A stretch of 29,018 bases of DNA from JAATFY01 sp049276515. Lineage in GTDB: Bacteria > Pseudomonadota > Alphaproteobacteria > UBA9219. Numbering within the stretch: position 1 is the first letter of the stretch; every line of letters begins with the position of its first letter. The position numbers and the translations under genes are program-made. The notes under the pieces are model-generated. The model was not told the DNA's origin. It did no database searches and worked only from the letters and a program-made list of their open reading frames with translations. Positions 1-7,173 of the stretch are shown piece by piece. Location: the NCBI GenBank assembly GCA_049276515.1, contig JBASWO010000176.1, forward strand, positions 1 to 29,018, read 5' to 3'.

Positions 1-2
1 AA

Positions 3-1550
3 CGTATAGAACCTGCATCGCTTGATCAGCTCTTGCATCCAACTCTTGATCCCAAAGCCAAAAAACAAACCATTGCTAAAGGCCTTCCTGCATCACCAGG
101 TGCAGCCTCAGGTAAAGTTGTTTTTAGCGCAGATGAAGCAGAAGACCTTACATCCAAGGGCCAGAAAGTTATTCTCTGTCGTATTGAAACCAGCCCTGAA
201 GATATTCATGGCATGCATGCAGCCAAAGGCATTGTGACCAGTCGTGGGGGCATGACAAGTCATGCTGCTGTTGTAGCTCGCGGCATGGGGCGTGCTTGCG
301 TTGCAGGTGCAGGTGATGTGCATATTGAATACGCTAAACGGCAAATGACGATTAAAGGCCAAATCATCAAAGCTGGTGATACCATCACGATCGATGGCGG
401 TACGGGTGAAATTATGTTGGGCGAAGTGCCCACGATACAGCCAGAACTCTCTGGTGATTTTGGCACATTGATGGGATGGGCCGATAGTATGCGCCGTCTT
501 AAAGTTCGCACTAATGCCGAAACACCCCTTGATGCCCGCACAGCACGTAAATTTGGCGCGGAAGGCATCGGCTTATGCCGTACTGAACATATGTTCTTTG
601 ATACAGATCGTATTATCGCTATGCGCGAAATGATTATTGCTGATGACGAGAAGGGCCGTCGCACTGCTCTTGCTAAGCTCGAGCCTATGCAGAAAAAAGA
701 CTTCGTTGAACTTTTTACAATTATGGAAGGCCTTCCAGTGACCATTCGCTTACTGGATCCTCCTTTGCACGAGTTCTTGCCCCATACAGAAGCTGAGATG
801 GCTGAAGTTGCCAAAGCAGCAGGCACAAGCATTGAGAAAATTCAAAAACGTGCTCAGCAATTACATGAAAGCAATCCGATGCTCGGTCATCGCGGTTGCC
901 GCCTTGGTATTTCATATCCAGAAATTTATGAGATGCAGGTCAAAGCTATTTTTATGGCTGCGTCTGATATTCAGAAACAAGGCAAGACAGTTGTCCCTGA
1001 AATCATGATCCCTCTCGTAGCGACCAAGAAAGAACTAGATATTTTAAAGACCATGATTGATCGCATTGCTGGCGAAATCAGCAAATCAAGCGGCACTGAA
1101 TTGAAATATCTTGTTGGCACCATGATTGAGCTGCCACGAGCTGCCTTAAGAGCAGGGGAAATTGCTGAAAGTGCAGAATTCTTTAGCTTTGGCACAAACG
1201 ATCTCACACAAACCACTTTTGGTCTTAGCCGAGATGATGCGGCTAGTTTTCTGCCAGACTATTACCGCGCCAATATTTTTGAGCACGATCCCTTTGCCAC
1301 TCTTGATCAAGAGGGCGTGGGTGAGCTTATTAAAATTGCGAGTGAGCGTGGTCGCAAGACACGCAGCGATATTAAGCTAGGCATTTGCGGTGAACATGGC
1401 GGCGATCCAAACTCAGTTAAGTTCTGTAATCGTGTAGGCCTCGATTATGTTTCATGCTCACCTTACCGTGTGCCTATTGCACGCTTAGCTGCAGCTCAAG
1501 CCGCCATCGAAAGCGATAAGGATATTGATGCGCGAAGGAATGCTGCTTAA
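3..1550 (+). CDS. ppdK: Pyruvate, phosphate dikinase, C-terminal part (5' end outside window)
   Basis: The enzyme interconverts ATP, phosphate and pyruvate with AMP, pyrophosphate and phosphoenolpyruvate in the cytoplasm. The reading frame is open from base 3, with no start inside the window, so about 515 C-terminal residues of a family usually near 880 residues are present. Visible parts are the swivelling phosphohistidine domain with GGMTSHAAVVARGMG, containing the catalytic His and the regulatory Thr two residues before it, and then the PEP/pyruvate-binding barrel with GAEGIGLCRTEHMFF, GHRGCRLGIS, SFGTNDLTQTTFG and GICGEHGGDP, whose Cys is the general acid. All key residues in this part look intact. 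The N-terminal ATP-grasp domain lies upstream of the window. The gene ends in TAA and is followed by an 8-bp inverted repeat. The family call is very secure. Confidence 0.97.
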   Translation, partial: RIEPASLDQLLHPTLDPKAKKQTIAKGLPASPGAASGKVVFSADEAEDLTSKGQKVILCRIETSPEDIHGMHAAKGIVTSRGGMTSHAAVVARGMGRACVAGAGDVHIEYAKRQMTIKGQIIKAGDTITIDGGTGEIMLGEVPTIQPELSGDFGTLMGWADSMRRLKVRTNAETPLDARTARKFGAEGIGLCRTEHMFFDTDRIIAMREMIIADDEKGRRTALAKLEPMQKKDFVELFTIMEGLPVTIRLLDPPLHEFLPHTEAEMAEVAKAAGTSIEKIQKRAQQLHESNPMLGHRGCRLGISYPEIYEMQVKAIFMAASDIQKQGKTVVPEIMIPLVATKKELDILKTMIDRIAGEISKSSGTELKYLVGTMIELPRAALRAGEIAESAEFFSFGTNDLTQTTFGLSRDDAASFLPDYYRANIFEHDPFATLDQEGVGELIKIASERGRKTRSDIKLGICGEHGGDPNSVKFCNRVGLDYVSCSPYRVPIARLAAAQAAIESDKDIDARRNAA

Positions 1551-1585
1551 GTATTTCTTCACTACATTTGAGCTTATTTCGCAGC

Positions 1586-1613
1586 GTGAATATTGATTTA
1601 ACTCTATATTCAC
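1586..1613 (+). terminator. Stem-loop after ppdK, possible weak terminator
   Basis: GTGAATAT (1586-1593) and ATATTCAC (1606-1613) form a perfect 8-bp inverted repeat around a 12-nt loop, 35 bases after the ppdK stop. No T-run follows and the stem is AT-rich, so it is not a classical intrinsic terminator. It may be a 3'-end stabilising hairpin or chance. Confidence 0.3.
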
Positions 1614-1629
1614 AAGCACCGCATACTCT

Positions 1630-1974
1630 ATGCGCTCATGTTTGAGTTATTATGGGTGGGTCATTATGGGTGCAATGGGACGATTTGCTGGATTAGCTTT
1701 AGCTACAACCGAAGCAGCTGCGCCAGCCTCTGTTAAACCTGCGGATAATGCAGTTTGTACAGTTGATGAAGGTAAATTCACCGCTACCATTGTTACAAGC
1801 CGTGATCAAAGCGTTGTCGATGATGTTCTGGCACGTGATTACGCAAAAGTACCGCTCCCCGAAAAAACAGCTGCAGCAATGCAAAGCGCGCCGCCCTGTA
1901 CGCCTGCTGATATGCAAAATGGCGTTTATAGAACACGAGAATTAAAAGCCGCACCAAAGCCGCCTATGCCTTAA
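1630..1974 (+). CDS. Small hypothetical protein
   Basis: I do not recognise this 114-residue protein. Its N-terminus is moderately hydrophobic and Ala-rich (GRFAGLALATTEAAAPA), which could be a poor signal peptide. The rest is soluble-looking with two Cys residues and a Pro/Lys-rich end (AAPKPPMP). In-frame ATGs at 1666 and 1675 are alternative starts; no convincing ribosome-binding site favours any of the three. Its last 11 bases overlap the 3' end of the convergent ygfZ gene. The Ala/Pro-rich composition and the two Cys would suit a small exported protein, but this is inference. It could also be a chance ORF. Confidence 0.5.
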   Translation: MRSCLSYYGWVIMGAMGRFAGLALATTEAAAPASVKPADNAVCTVDEGKFTATIVTSRDQSVVDDVLARDYAKVPLPEKTAAAMQSAPPCTPADMQNGVYRTRELKAAPKPPMP

Positions 1975-2773
1975 GCCATTCAGGCTTATGCACGCCCAAT
2001 TTACTTTGCTGGCATATCAATGGCCCAATCATTGCTCTCTCAATATTTAAGAGAGCCAATCCTAGATTCCCAAAGCTGCTTCGCATCTCGCCAACATCTG
2101 TACCATTCTGTTGAACAAGCAAACCCAGTGAAGGAGCAGGGCCTTCAATTGTGACGGGGAACAAACGCTTTTTAAGAAGTCCACGATAATGCATACGTGC
2201 CGTGAGCTCTTGCCCCATATAACAGCCCTTCGTCCAGCTAATGGCGTTAAGATGATCAAGATTACATTCGAGCAGCGTTGATTTTTCAACAATCATGTCA
2301 CGGCTGCCGTCTGGAATGCCGTGCATGAGGCGATGTTGATCATAGAGAGCAAAATCTTTGTGCTCACCTTCAATCACAGAATTTTTTTTGATTATTCCAC
2401 GTGCACCCAGTGCTTTTAGACGGGGATCTTCATAAAAACCCATGGGGGCAGGGCCTGACCAGGCGGCCCAGACTTCATAAGTGCCTGATACGTTCTCAAT
2501 ATTAATTTTAGCGCGCAACTTAAAGGCAGACAGTCGCTTTATAAGATCGCCTGCGCGTTCAATTTCACAATCAATGAAAAACCTATCGCCATTATCGACG
2601 ATGATCATATCATGAAGAAATTTGCCTTGCGGTGACAGGAGTGCGGCATAGAGAGGGCTACCTTGCACACACAAAGTAATATCGTTGCTGATCAAGCCTT
2701 GTAAGAAAGTGCGGCGATCTTCACCCTCAAGTGAGAGGACACCGCGGTTGCTTAAGTGGCAGATAATGGTCAT
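1964..2773 (-). CDS. ygfZ: YgfZ/GcvT-type folate-binding protein
   Basis: This is a 269-residue protein of the YgfZ family (IBA57/CAF17-like), which uses folate to support assembly or repair of certain Fe-S enzymes such as MiaB. The family signature K-G-C-Y-x-G-Q-E is present as TKGCYMGQELTAR near residue 185, with the conserved Cys. The N-terminal half has the GcvT-like pattern (FLQGLISNDI, LLSPQGKFLHDMIIV). Length is near the family norm for alphaproteobacteria. The start overlaps the end of the upstream methyltransferase gene by 4 bases (ATGA), indicating translational coupling. Its stop overlaps the convergent small ORF. The family call is firm; the client proteins cannot be read from sequence. 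Confidence 0.92.
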   Translation of the reverse strand: MTIICHLSNRGVLSLEGEDRRTFLQGLISNDITLCVQGSPLYAALLSPQGKFLHDMIIVDNGDRFFIDCEIERAGDLIKRLSAFKLRAKINIENVSGTYEVWAAWSGPAPMGFYEDPRLKALGARGIIKKNSVIEGEHKDFALYDQHRLMHGIPDGSRDMIVEKSTLLECNLDHLNAISWTKGCYMGQELTARMHYRGLLKKRLFPVTIEGPAPSLGLLVQQNGTDVGEMRSSFGNLGLALLNIERAMIGPLICQQSKLGVHKPEWLKA

Positions 2774-3597
2774 TCCAATACAGTTATATATTTGTCGGCA
2801 TTCTCAGCAGTGATTTCGACAAAATCTTTCATTGTCACAGGACCCTGTGAGGATGGAATGCCCAACATATTGATCGAACAAATTGTTGGAAATAAATCTT
2901 CTGTCTTGCCGTAAAAATTCTTCTCATTGAAAAGTGGCGGTAAATGCCAGAATAAACGGTAGCCTTGAGCCAACAAAAAACGAATAAGGGGCTCAGAACG
3001 ATCACGACGATCATTTTCAACATAGAGGAAAGGCTGGCAGCGCTTCATGGTTTCTACAGCACCCTCTAAAGCTTCTAATTCCATGCCTTCGACATCAAGT
3101 TTGATAAAATGGCAACGCGGTAATTGTAGAGAGTCGAGTGTTAGAAGCGGAACCACTTCACCCTGGTCATAGTTGCCAAGCGCTATACCTCCGAAATTAC
3201 CGCTGACATCATAATTCAAACGCGGAACAGTTATGGAGCCAGGCGTTTTACCGACAGCTGCCATAAGCGAAGATACATTCTGGATATTATTAAGCGCCAA
3301 ATTACCGCATAACATTTGGTACACAACACGTTGCGGCTCAAACGCAATCACTTGTCCCGTATTGCCTACTTTCTTGGCTAGGCCAACGGTGTGTGCGCCA
3401 ATGTTGGCTCCAATATCTAGAACAGTCATGCCTGGCTGAATAATTTGATAAAAAAGCCCAGCCTCTTGTTCAGAGAATTCCCCATAAAAATCCAGTGAGC
3501 GACCAATATATTGGTCATGGATGTTGTACATAAAAAGGCCGTGCCGGCATTCTTTGATGCGGATAGGCGCTTGTTCGGCCAAGACTTTATCGCTCAT
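2770..3597 (-). CDS. FkbM family SAM-dependent methyltransferase
   Basis: This 275-residue class I methyltransferase carries the SAM-binding motif VLDIGANIGAHTVGLAK (about residues 59-75), the acidic-loop region AFEPQR and the family-typical IKLDVEGMELEALEGA. FkbM-type enzymes O-methylate sugars or small metabolites; the substrate here is unknown. A good Shine-Dalgarno sequence (AGAGGA, four bases before ATG, on the minus strand) supports the start at 3597. It is the first gene of a two-gene leftward unit with ygfZ, overlapping it by 4 bases. The pairing with ygfZ does not reveal a substrate; several glycan genes elsewhere in the window make a sugar methylation role possible, but that is inference. 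Confidence 0.88.
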   Translation of the reverse strand: MSDKVLAEQAPIRIKECRHGLFMYNIHDQYIGRSLDFYGEFSEQEAGLFYQIIQPGMTVLDIGANIGAHTVGLAKKVGNTGQVIAFEPQRVVYQMLCGNLALNNIQNVSSLMAAVGKTPGSITVPRLNYDVSGNFGGIALGNYDQGEVVPLLTLDSLQLPRCHFIKLDVEGMELEALEGAVETMKRCQPFLYVENDRRDRSEPLIRFLLAQGYRLFWHLPPLFNEKNFYGKTEDLFPTICSINMLGIPSSQGPVTMKDFVEITAENADKYITVLE

Positions 3598-3620
3598 TAC
3601 GTCCTCTGATTCGCAAAGGC

Positions 3621-3635
3621 TTAAACTTTAATTAA
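3621..3635. promoter_or_regulatory. CtrA-like box TTAA-N7-TTAA
   Basis: TTAA at 3621-3624 and TTAA at 3632-3635 are separated by exactly 7 bases, matching the alphaproteobacterial CtrA half-site pair, and the next base is C as in TTAAC. It lies in the divergent region between the FkbM methyltransferase and the lipoprotein gene, 24 bases upstream of the methyltransferase start. The spot is AT-rich, so chance is a real alternative. Confidence 0.3.
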
Positions 3636-3700
3636 CCCGCTACGCTTAACATTTCCTGTGGCGTAATGCATCGCCCGAATTTGTCCATGCCGAGTGTGCC

Positions 3701-4039
3701 ATGAAGCAAGCCGATAGCCAAACATCTCCCTTAAAAACCATGCCCTTTATACTCTTTGCATTGGCTGCCCTTATGTTAGCCGGATGCAATGGCACGACCG
3801 TTGTCGCTAGCGTTGCTGCTGCCGGTATTTTTCTTACAAAACCCGATGAACCGCCTCCTGCCGATACGGCATCACAAATAGCGGCCCATGAAAGCTGGTG
3901 TTATGAGACCCTAGGTGACATTGAATGCCACGCTAAGCCCGTGCGTGAAGCCAGTAACCGCTTGGTTATGGTGGAGCCACAAAACCGCTATCCTTTAACG
4001 ACACGCGCCTATCACGAAGCGGTCGTAGAGGCCCAATAG
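3701..4039 (+). CDS. Small putative lipoprotein
   Basis: This 112-residue protein has a hydrophobic stretch (FILFALAALMLAGC) ending in a lipobox LAGC, so signal peptidase II cleavage before Cys and a membrane anchor are predicted. After the Cys is a low-complexity Ala/Val stretch, then a soluble part with two further Cys residues. The ATG at 3740 (residue 14) may be the true start because it places the signal peptide at the N-terminus, giving about 99 residues; the longer version has an unusually polar leader. No strong Shine-Dalgarno sequence resolves this. It precedes yajC but has its own intergenic gap of 85 bases. I recognise no family beyond lipoprotein. Confidence 0.65.
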   Translation: MKQADSQTSPLKTMPFILFALAALMLAGCNGTTVVASVAAAGIFLTKPDEPPPADTASQIAAHESWCYETLGDIECHAKPVREASNRLVMVEPQNRYPLTTRAYHEAVVEAQ

Positions 4040-4065
4040 CCTTATTCCCACATAAAACGTCATAG

Positions 4066-4093
4066 TTGCACCGAAATTTTCTGCGGCTATAGT
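4066..4093 (+). promoter_or_regulatory. Putative sigma-70 promoter of yajC-secD
   Basis: TTGCAC (4066-4071) and TATAGT (4088-4093) are separated by 16 bases, a good match to a -35/-10 pair. This would start transcription around 4100, about 25 bases before yajC. The gene has a Shine-Dalgarno GAGGA at 4116-4120, four bases before ATG. The -10 element overlaps the left arm of an inverted repeat (4083-4108). Confidence 0.5.
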
Positions 4094-4112
4094 CGGCTGC
4101 CTAGCCGCTTTT
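4083..4112 (+). repeat. Inverted repeat with T-tail in the yajC upstream region
   Basis: GCGGCTA (4083-4089) and TAGCCGC (4102-4108) form a 7-bp stem around a 12-nt loop, followed by TTTT. It could be a weak terminator for the upstream lipoprotein gene or an operator, since it overlaps the predicted -10 element of yajC. Confidence 0.35.
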
Positions 4113-4124
4113 CACGAGGATTCT

Positions 4125-4511
4125 ATGCCCGACATTACCAGCCTATTTATTAGCCAAGCCTTGGCGCAAACACCCAATATGCCTCCCGGCGGTTCTGGAA
4201 CCTCCGTCTTTATGAATTTTTTGCCGTTGGTACTTATTTTTGCTGTTTTCTATGTCCTGATTATTCGTCCTCAACAAAAAAAGATGGATGAACAGGCTCG
4301 GATGATTAAAGCCCTGCAACGTGGCGATCGTGTTATCACAACAGGCGGCATTCACGGCAAAATTGTTCGACTTGAAGGTGATGATAATCTCATTTTGGAA
4401 ATTGCGGACAATGTGAATATTAAAGTTCTGCGCTCACATGTCGGCAATCTTGCCGCTAAAACACAACCTGTTAACGCGCCGGATGGCGACGAATCCGAAA
4501 AGAAAAACTAA
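4125..4511 (+). CDS. yajC: Preprotein translocase auxiliary subunit YajC
   Basis: This 128-residue YajC homologue is an inner-membrane partner of SecDF in the Sec translocon. One transmembrane segment near residues 29-47 (FMNFLPLVLIFAVFYVLII) is followed by the family signature IIRPQQKKMDEQ, then the cytoplasmic part with ALQRGDRVITTGGIHGKI. A second hydrophobic N-terminal stretch precedes a Gly/Pro-rich linker, common in alphaproteobacterial YajC. A Shine-Dalgarno GAGGA four bases upstream supports the start. secD follows three bases after the stop, so the two are surely cotranscribed. Confidence 0.95.
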   Translation: MPDITSLFISQALAQTPNMPPGGSGTSVFMNFLPLVLIFAVFYVLIIRPQQKKMDEQARMIKALQRGDRVITTGGIHGKIVRLEGDDNLILEIADNVNIKVLRSHVGNLAAKTQPVNAPDGDESEKKN

Positions 4512-4514
4512 ATC

Positions 4515-6086
4515 ATGGTCTACCTAGAGCGCTGGAAAGTAATCCTCATCGTTGGCATTTGTGTTTTGAGCATTGTGTACTCAATTCCCAATCTCATGAG
4601 CCGCAGCAATGTTGATTGGTTACGCGCTCACACTCCCAGCTTTTTTCCCAACCAAGTGCTTAATCTTGGCCTCGACCTGCGTGGCGGGTCGCATTTACTT
4701 TTAGAAGTTTCGACAGATGTCGTCATAGAAGAACGCTTGCAAAGCTTACTAGACCAAACACGTGGCGAGTTACGGCGTGCAAAGATTGGTTATACAGAGC
4801 TTGGGCTTAAAAATCGCATCGTTAGCTTTAAGCTTACGGATCTAGCGCAGGCCGACAAAGCTAAGGAAACTTTCAGGGAAATGGACCCTGACCTCAGCAT
4901 TAGTAACAGTGACGGGCAATTTTCCTTGCGTATGACTGAAGCCAAAATTGCAGAACGCAAACGCGCTGCCGTTGATCAATCCATTGAAATTGTTCGTCGG
5001 CGCATCGATGAAACTGGCACGCGCGAGCCTTCCATTCAACGCCAAGGCGACAATCGTATCTTGGTGCAGTTACCAGGTGTCGATGACCCGCAACGTATTA
5101 AAAATCTCCTAGGTCAAACGGCCAAACTTACCTTCCGTCTCGTCAATGAAACCGCCAATATGGAAGAAGTTCAAAGTGGTCGTGTTCCACCAGGTGAAGA
5201 ATATCTACCATCAGCAGAACAAGAGGGGCGGGGCTATGTCGTACAGAAACGTATCATGGTGTCGGGTGATACGCTCGTTGACTCCCAGCCTTCGTTTCAA
5301 AATGGTGAAGCCGTTGTAAGCTTCAAGTTTGACTCTGTAGGCGGCCGTCGTTTTGGTGAAGCAACGCGTGAAAATGTTGGTCATCTTTTTGCGATTGTTT
5401 TGGATAATAAAGTTATCAGTGCGCCTGTAATCCGTGAGCCTATTTTGGGTGGTAGCGGTGTGATTTCTGGCCATTTCACAACACAATCAGCTCAAGATTT
5501 AGCCTTACTCTTACGCGCTGGCGCCTTACCAGCACCCATTAAAATTTTAGAAGAACGAACAGTAGGGCCTGGCCTTGGCGCTGACTCCATCCAAGCAGGC
5601 GCTACCGCAAGCTTACTTGGACTTGCTCTCGTCGTTGTCTTTATTCTTTTGTCTTATGGTTTGTTTGGCTTATTCGCAAATATCGCCCTCTTGCTAAACA
5701 TCGCATCTATTTTTGCTATTCTGACGGTCTTGCAAGCCACGCTTACTTTGCCAGGTATCGCCGGTATTGTTTTGACGATTGGCACAGCACTTGATGCCAA
5801 TGTTCTCGTGTTTGAACGCATCCGTGAAGAATTACGGTTGGGGCGCTCACCTGTCTCAGCCATTGATGCAGGCTATAGCCGCGCGCTTTCAGCTATTATT
5901 GATGCCAACATGACAACACTTATCGCTGCTGTCCTCTTGTTTATCTTTGGTTCGGGGCCTGTTAAAGGCTTTGCGGTGACATTGACGATTGGTCTTGTGG
6001 CATCAATCTTCTCAGCATTGATGGTTACACGTCTGATCATTGTGTGGTGGTTGCGTGGCAAAAAACCGCGGGAAATCCCTATCTAA
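4515..6086 (+). CDS. secD: Protein translocase subunit SecD
   Basis: SecD is an RND-superfamily membrane protein that pulls translocating preproteins across the inner membrane using the proton gradient, in complex with SecF and YajC. This 523-residue version has an N-terminal membrane segment (about residues 8-26), the family motif LGLDLRGGSHLLLEV, a large periplasmic P1 region with a repeated head subdomain, and a C-terminal bundle of five membrane helices carrying TLPGIAGIVLTIGTALDANV and FERIREELRLG. Length and motifs are normal for a stand-alone SecD. Unusually, no secF follows; the next gene is an unrelated small protein. The identification is secure. Confidence 0.97.
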   Translation: MVYLERWKVILIVGICVLSIVYSIPNLMSRSNVDWLRAHTPSFFPNQVLNLGLDLRGGSHLLLEVSTDVVIEERLQSLLDQTRGELRRAKIGYTELGLKNRIVSFKLTDLAQADKAKETFREMDPDLSISNSDGQFSLRMTEAKIAERKRAAVDQSIEIVRRRIDETGTREPSIQRQGDNRILVQLPGVDDPQRIKNLLGQTAKLTFRLVNETANMEEVQSGRVPPGEEYLPSAEQEGRGYVVQKRIMVSGDTLVDSQPSFQNGEAVVSFKFDSVGGRRFGEATRENVGHLFAIVLDNKVISAPVIREPILGGSGVISGHFTTQSAQDLALLLRAGALPAPIKILEERTVGPGLGADSIQAGATASLLGLALVVVFILLSYGLFGLFANIALLLNIASIFAILTVLQATLTLPGIAGIVLTIGTALDANVLVFERIREELRLGRSPVSAIDAGYSRALSAIIDANMTTLIAAVLLFIFGSGPVKGFAVTLTIGLVASIFSALMVTRLIIVWWLRGKKPREIPI

Positions 6087-6104
6087 ATTAACCAAGAAAT
6101 TTTT

Positions 6105-6130
6105 GGACTTTACGTCCTGATCTTTTCAGG
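6105..6130 (+). terminator. Short stem-loops after secD
   Basis: GGAC/GTCC (6105-6108 with 6114-6117) and CCTGA/TCAGG (6116-6120 with 6126-6130) are two overlapping small hairpins between secD and the next gene. The stems are only 4-5 bp and the T content after them is modest (GTTTAGG), so termination here would be weak or partial. Confidence 0.2.
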
Positions 6131-6164
6131 TTTAGGCTTATAGAACATTTTTATGAGGTGTTTT

Positions 6165-6680
6165 ATGAGTAGTCCATTGTTTCGTCGTGAACTTGCCGTC
6201 ATTGATACAATCAGGCCTTATCTGGAAGCACACCCCGTTATTGTTACCGTCTCACCCATTTATAATACCCATTGCTTTGGTGCCCGCAAACATTGCCACG
6301 GTATTTCTGTACGCTCTGGCGCAGATGAAAAAAGATTTTTTGTTATTAGCGATGAAGCAGTTATCAATGCTGATCGTGCCATTGAGGTTTCTTTTGTAAC
6401 GCGTGGTGGTTATCAAGGATTAGGGCACTTAATGGCGGGAGATTTTGATTCCACAAAAATTGAAATACCGAGAGGTGCTGAAGCCGATATTCGACTTTGG
6501 GCCATTACTTTTCCAAGACCTGATCGTTTATATATGGAAGATAGCGCTTGGACTCACGCGCCCCGGGCAGAAAAACTAGCCGAGCTCTTTCGCCAATATT
6601 GTGGAGCTATAAGCAAACCTTTAGCAGCCGTTCAGCCTGAAGGGCGAGCACGGAGCAGCACACCAGTTCTTGTGAGCTAA
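6165..6680 (+). CDS. Hypothetical protein with Cys/His-containing motif
   Basis: I do not recognise this protein. I place the start at ATG 6165 (171 residues) because GAGGTG lies four bases upstream; the ATG at 6153 would sit on that ribosome-binding site. No signal peptide or membrane segment is evident, so it is probably cytoplasmic. Residues about 35-48 read THCFGARKHCHGIS, a cluster of two Cys and two His that could bind metal, though it is not a standard zinc-finger spacing. It occupies the place where secF is often found after secD. Its stop overlaps the convergent pncC stop by 4 bases. Confidence 0.65.
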   Translation: MSSPLFRRELAVIDTIRPYLEAHPVIVTVSPIYNTHCFGARKHCHGISVRSGADEKRFFVISDEAVINADRAIEVSFVTRGGYQGLGHLMAGDFDSTKIEIPRGAEADIRLWAITFPRPDRLYMEDSAWTHAPRAEKLAELFRQYCGAISKPLAAVQPEGRARSSTPVLVS

Positions 6681-7171
6681 TCGCCCTCAGCCATTGAGAG
6701 CAGCATTTTTAAGGCTTCGCGCACAGCTTGCATACGAATGTCATCGCGATCACCTTTAAAGTTACAAGCAAGGTGAAAGAGAGCACCCGAGCGTTTGGCT
6801 AGCCCCAGATAAACGAGACCAACAGGTTTACTCATGGTGGCACCACCTGGACCCGCAATACCCGTAATCGCTATAGCAACATCTGCATGTGAAAACTCAA
6901 GAGCGCCTTGCGCCATTGCTTCGGCAACAGGTTCACTGACCGCTCCGTATATTTCTAAAGGCTCCGGCATAACTGCTAAGACTTCGGTTTTCGCATCATT
7001 GCTGTAGGTTATAAACCCGCGCTCAAGAACTGCCGATGACCCAGGAATTTGTGTCAGTGCAGCCGTGAGTAGGCCGCCTGTGCAAGATTCTGCTGTAACA
7101 ATTTTTTGTTTTTGCTCGCCATAGGCATTTATAACTTGCCGCGATAAATCATATATATCGGGCGGAAACAT
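6677..7171 (-). CDS. pncC: CinA C-terminal family protein, probable nicotinamide-nucleotide amidohydrolase
   Basis: This 164-residue stand-alone CinA C-terminal domain belongs to the PncC family, which deamidates nicotinamide mononucleotide in pyridine-nucleotide salvage. The family motif TAESCTGGLLTAALT contains the catalytic Ser/Thr region; GFITYSNDAK and AIAITGIAGPGGATMSKPVG are also typical. Full-length CinA has an extra N-terminal MoaB-like domain that is absent here, as in E. coli PncC. The start lies two bases after the ispDF stop, so it is cotranscribed with ispDF, an arrangement common in alphaproteobacteria. The enzymatic assignment follows from family knowledge. Confidence 0.9.
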   Translation of the reverse strand: MFPPDIYDLSRQVINAYGEQKQKIVTAESCTGGLLTAALTQIPGSSAVLERGFITYSNDAKTEVLAVMPEPLEIYGAVSEPVAEAMAQGALEFSHADVAIAITGIAGPGGATMSKPVGLVYLGLAKRSGALFHLACNFKGDRDDIRMQAVREALKMLLSMAEGD

Positions 7172-7173
7172 AA

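Noticed and set aside
260..832. 190-residue ORF on the minus strand inside ppdK
   Set aside because: It is antisense to strongly conserved ppdK coding sequence and has no recognisable motif; Ser/Arg/Ile-rich shadow translation.
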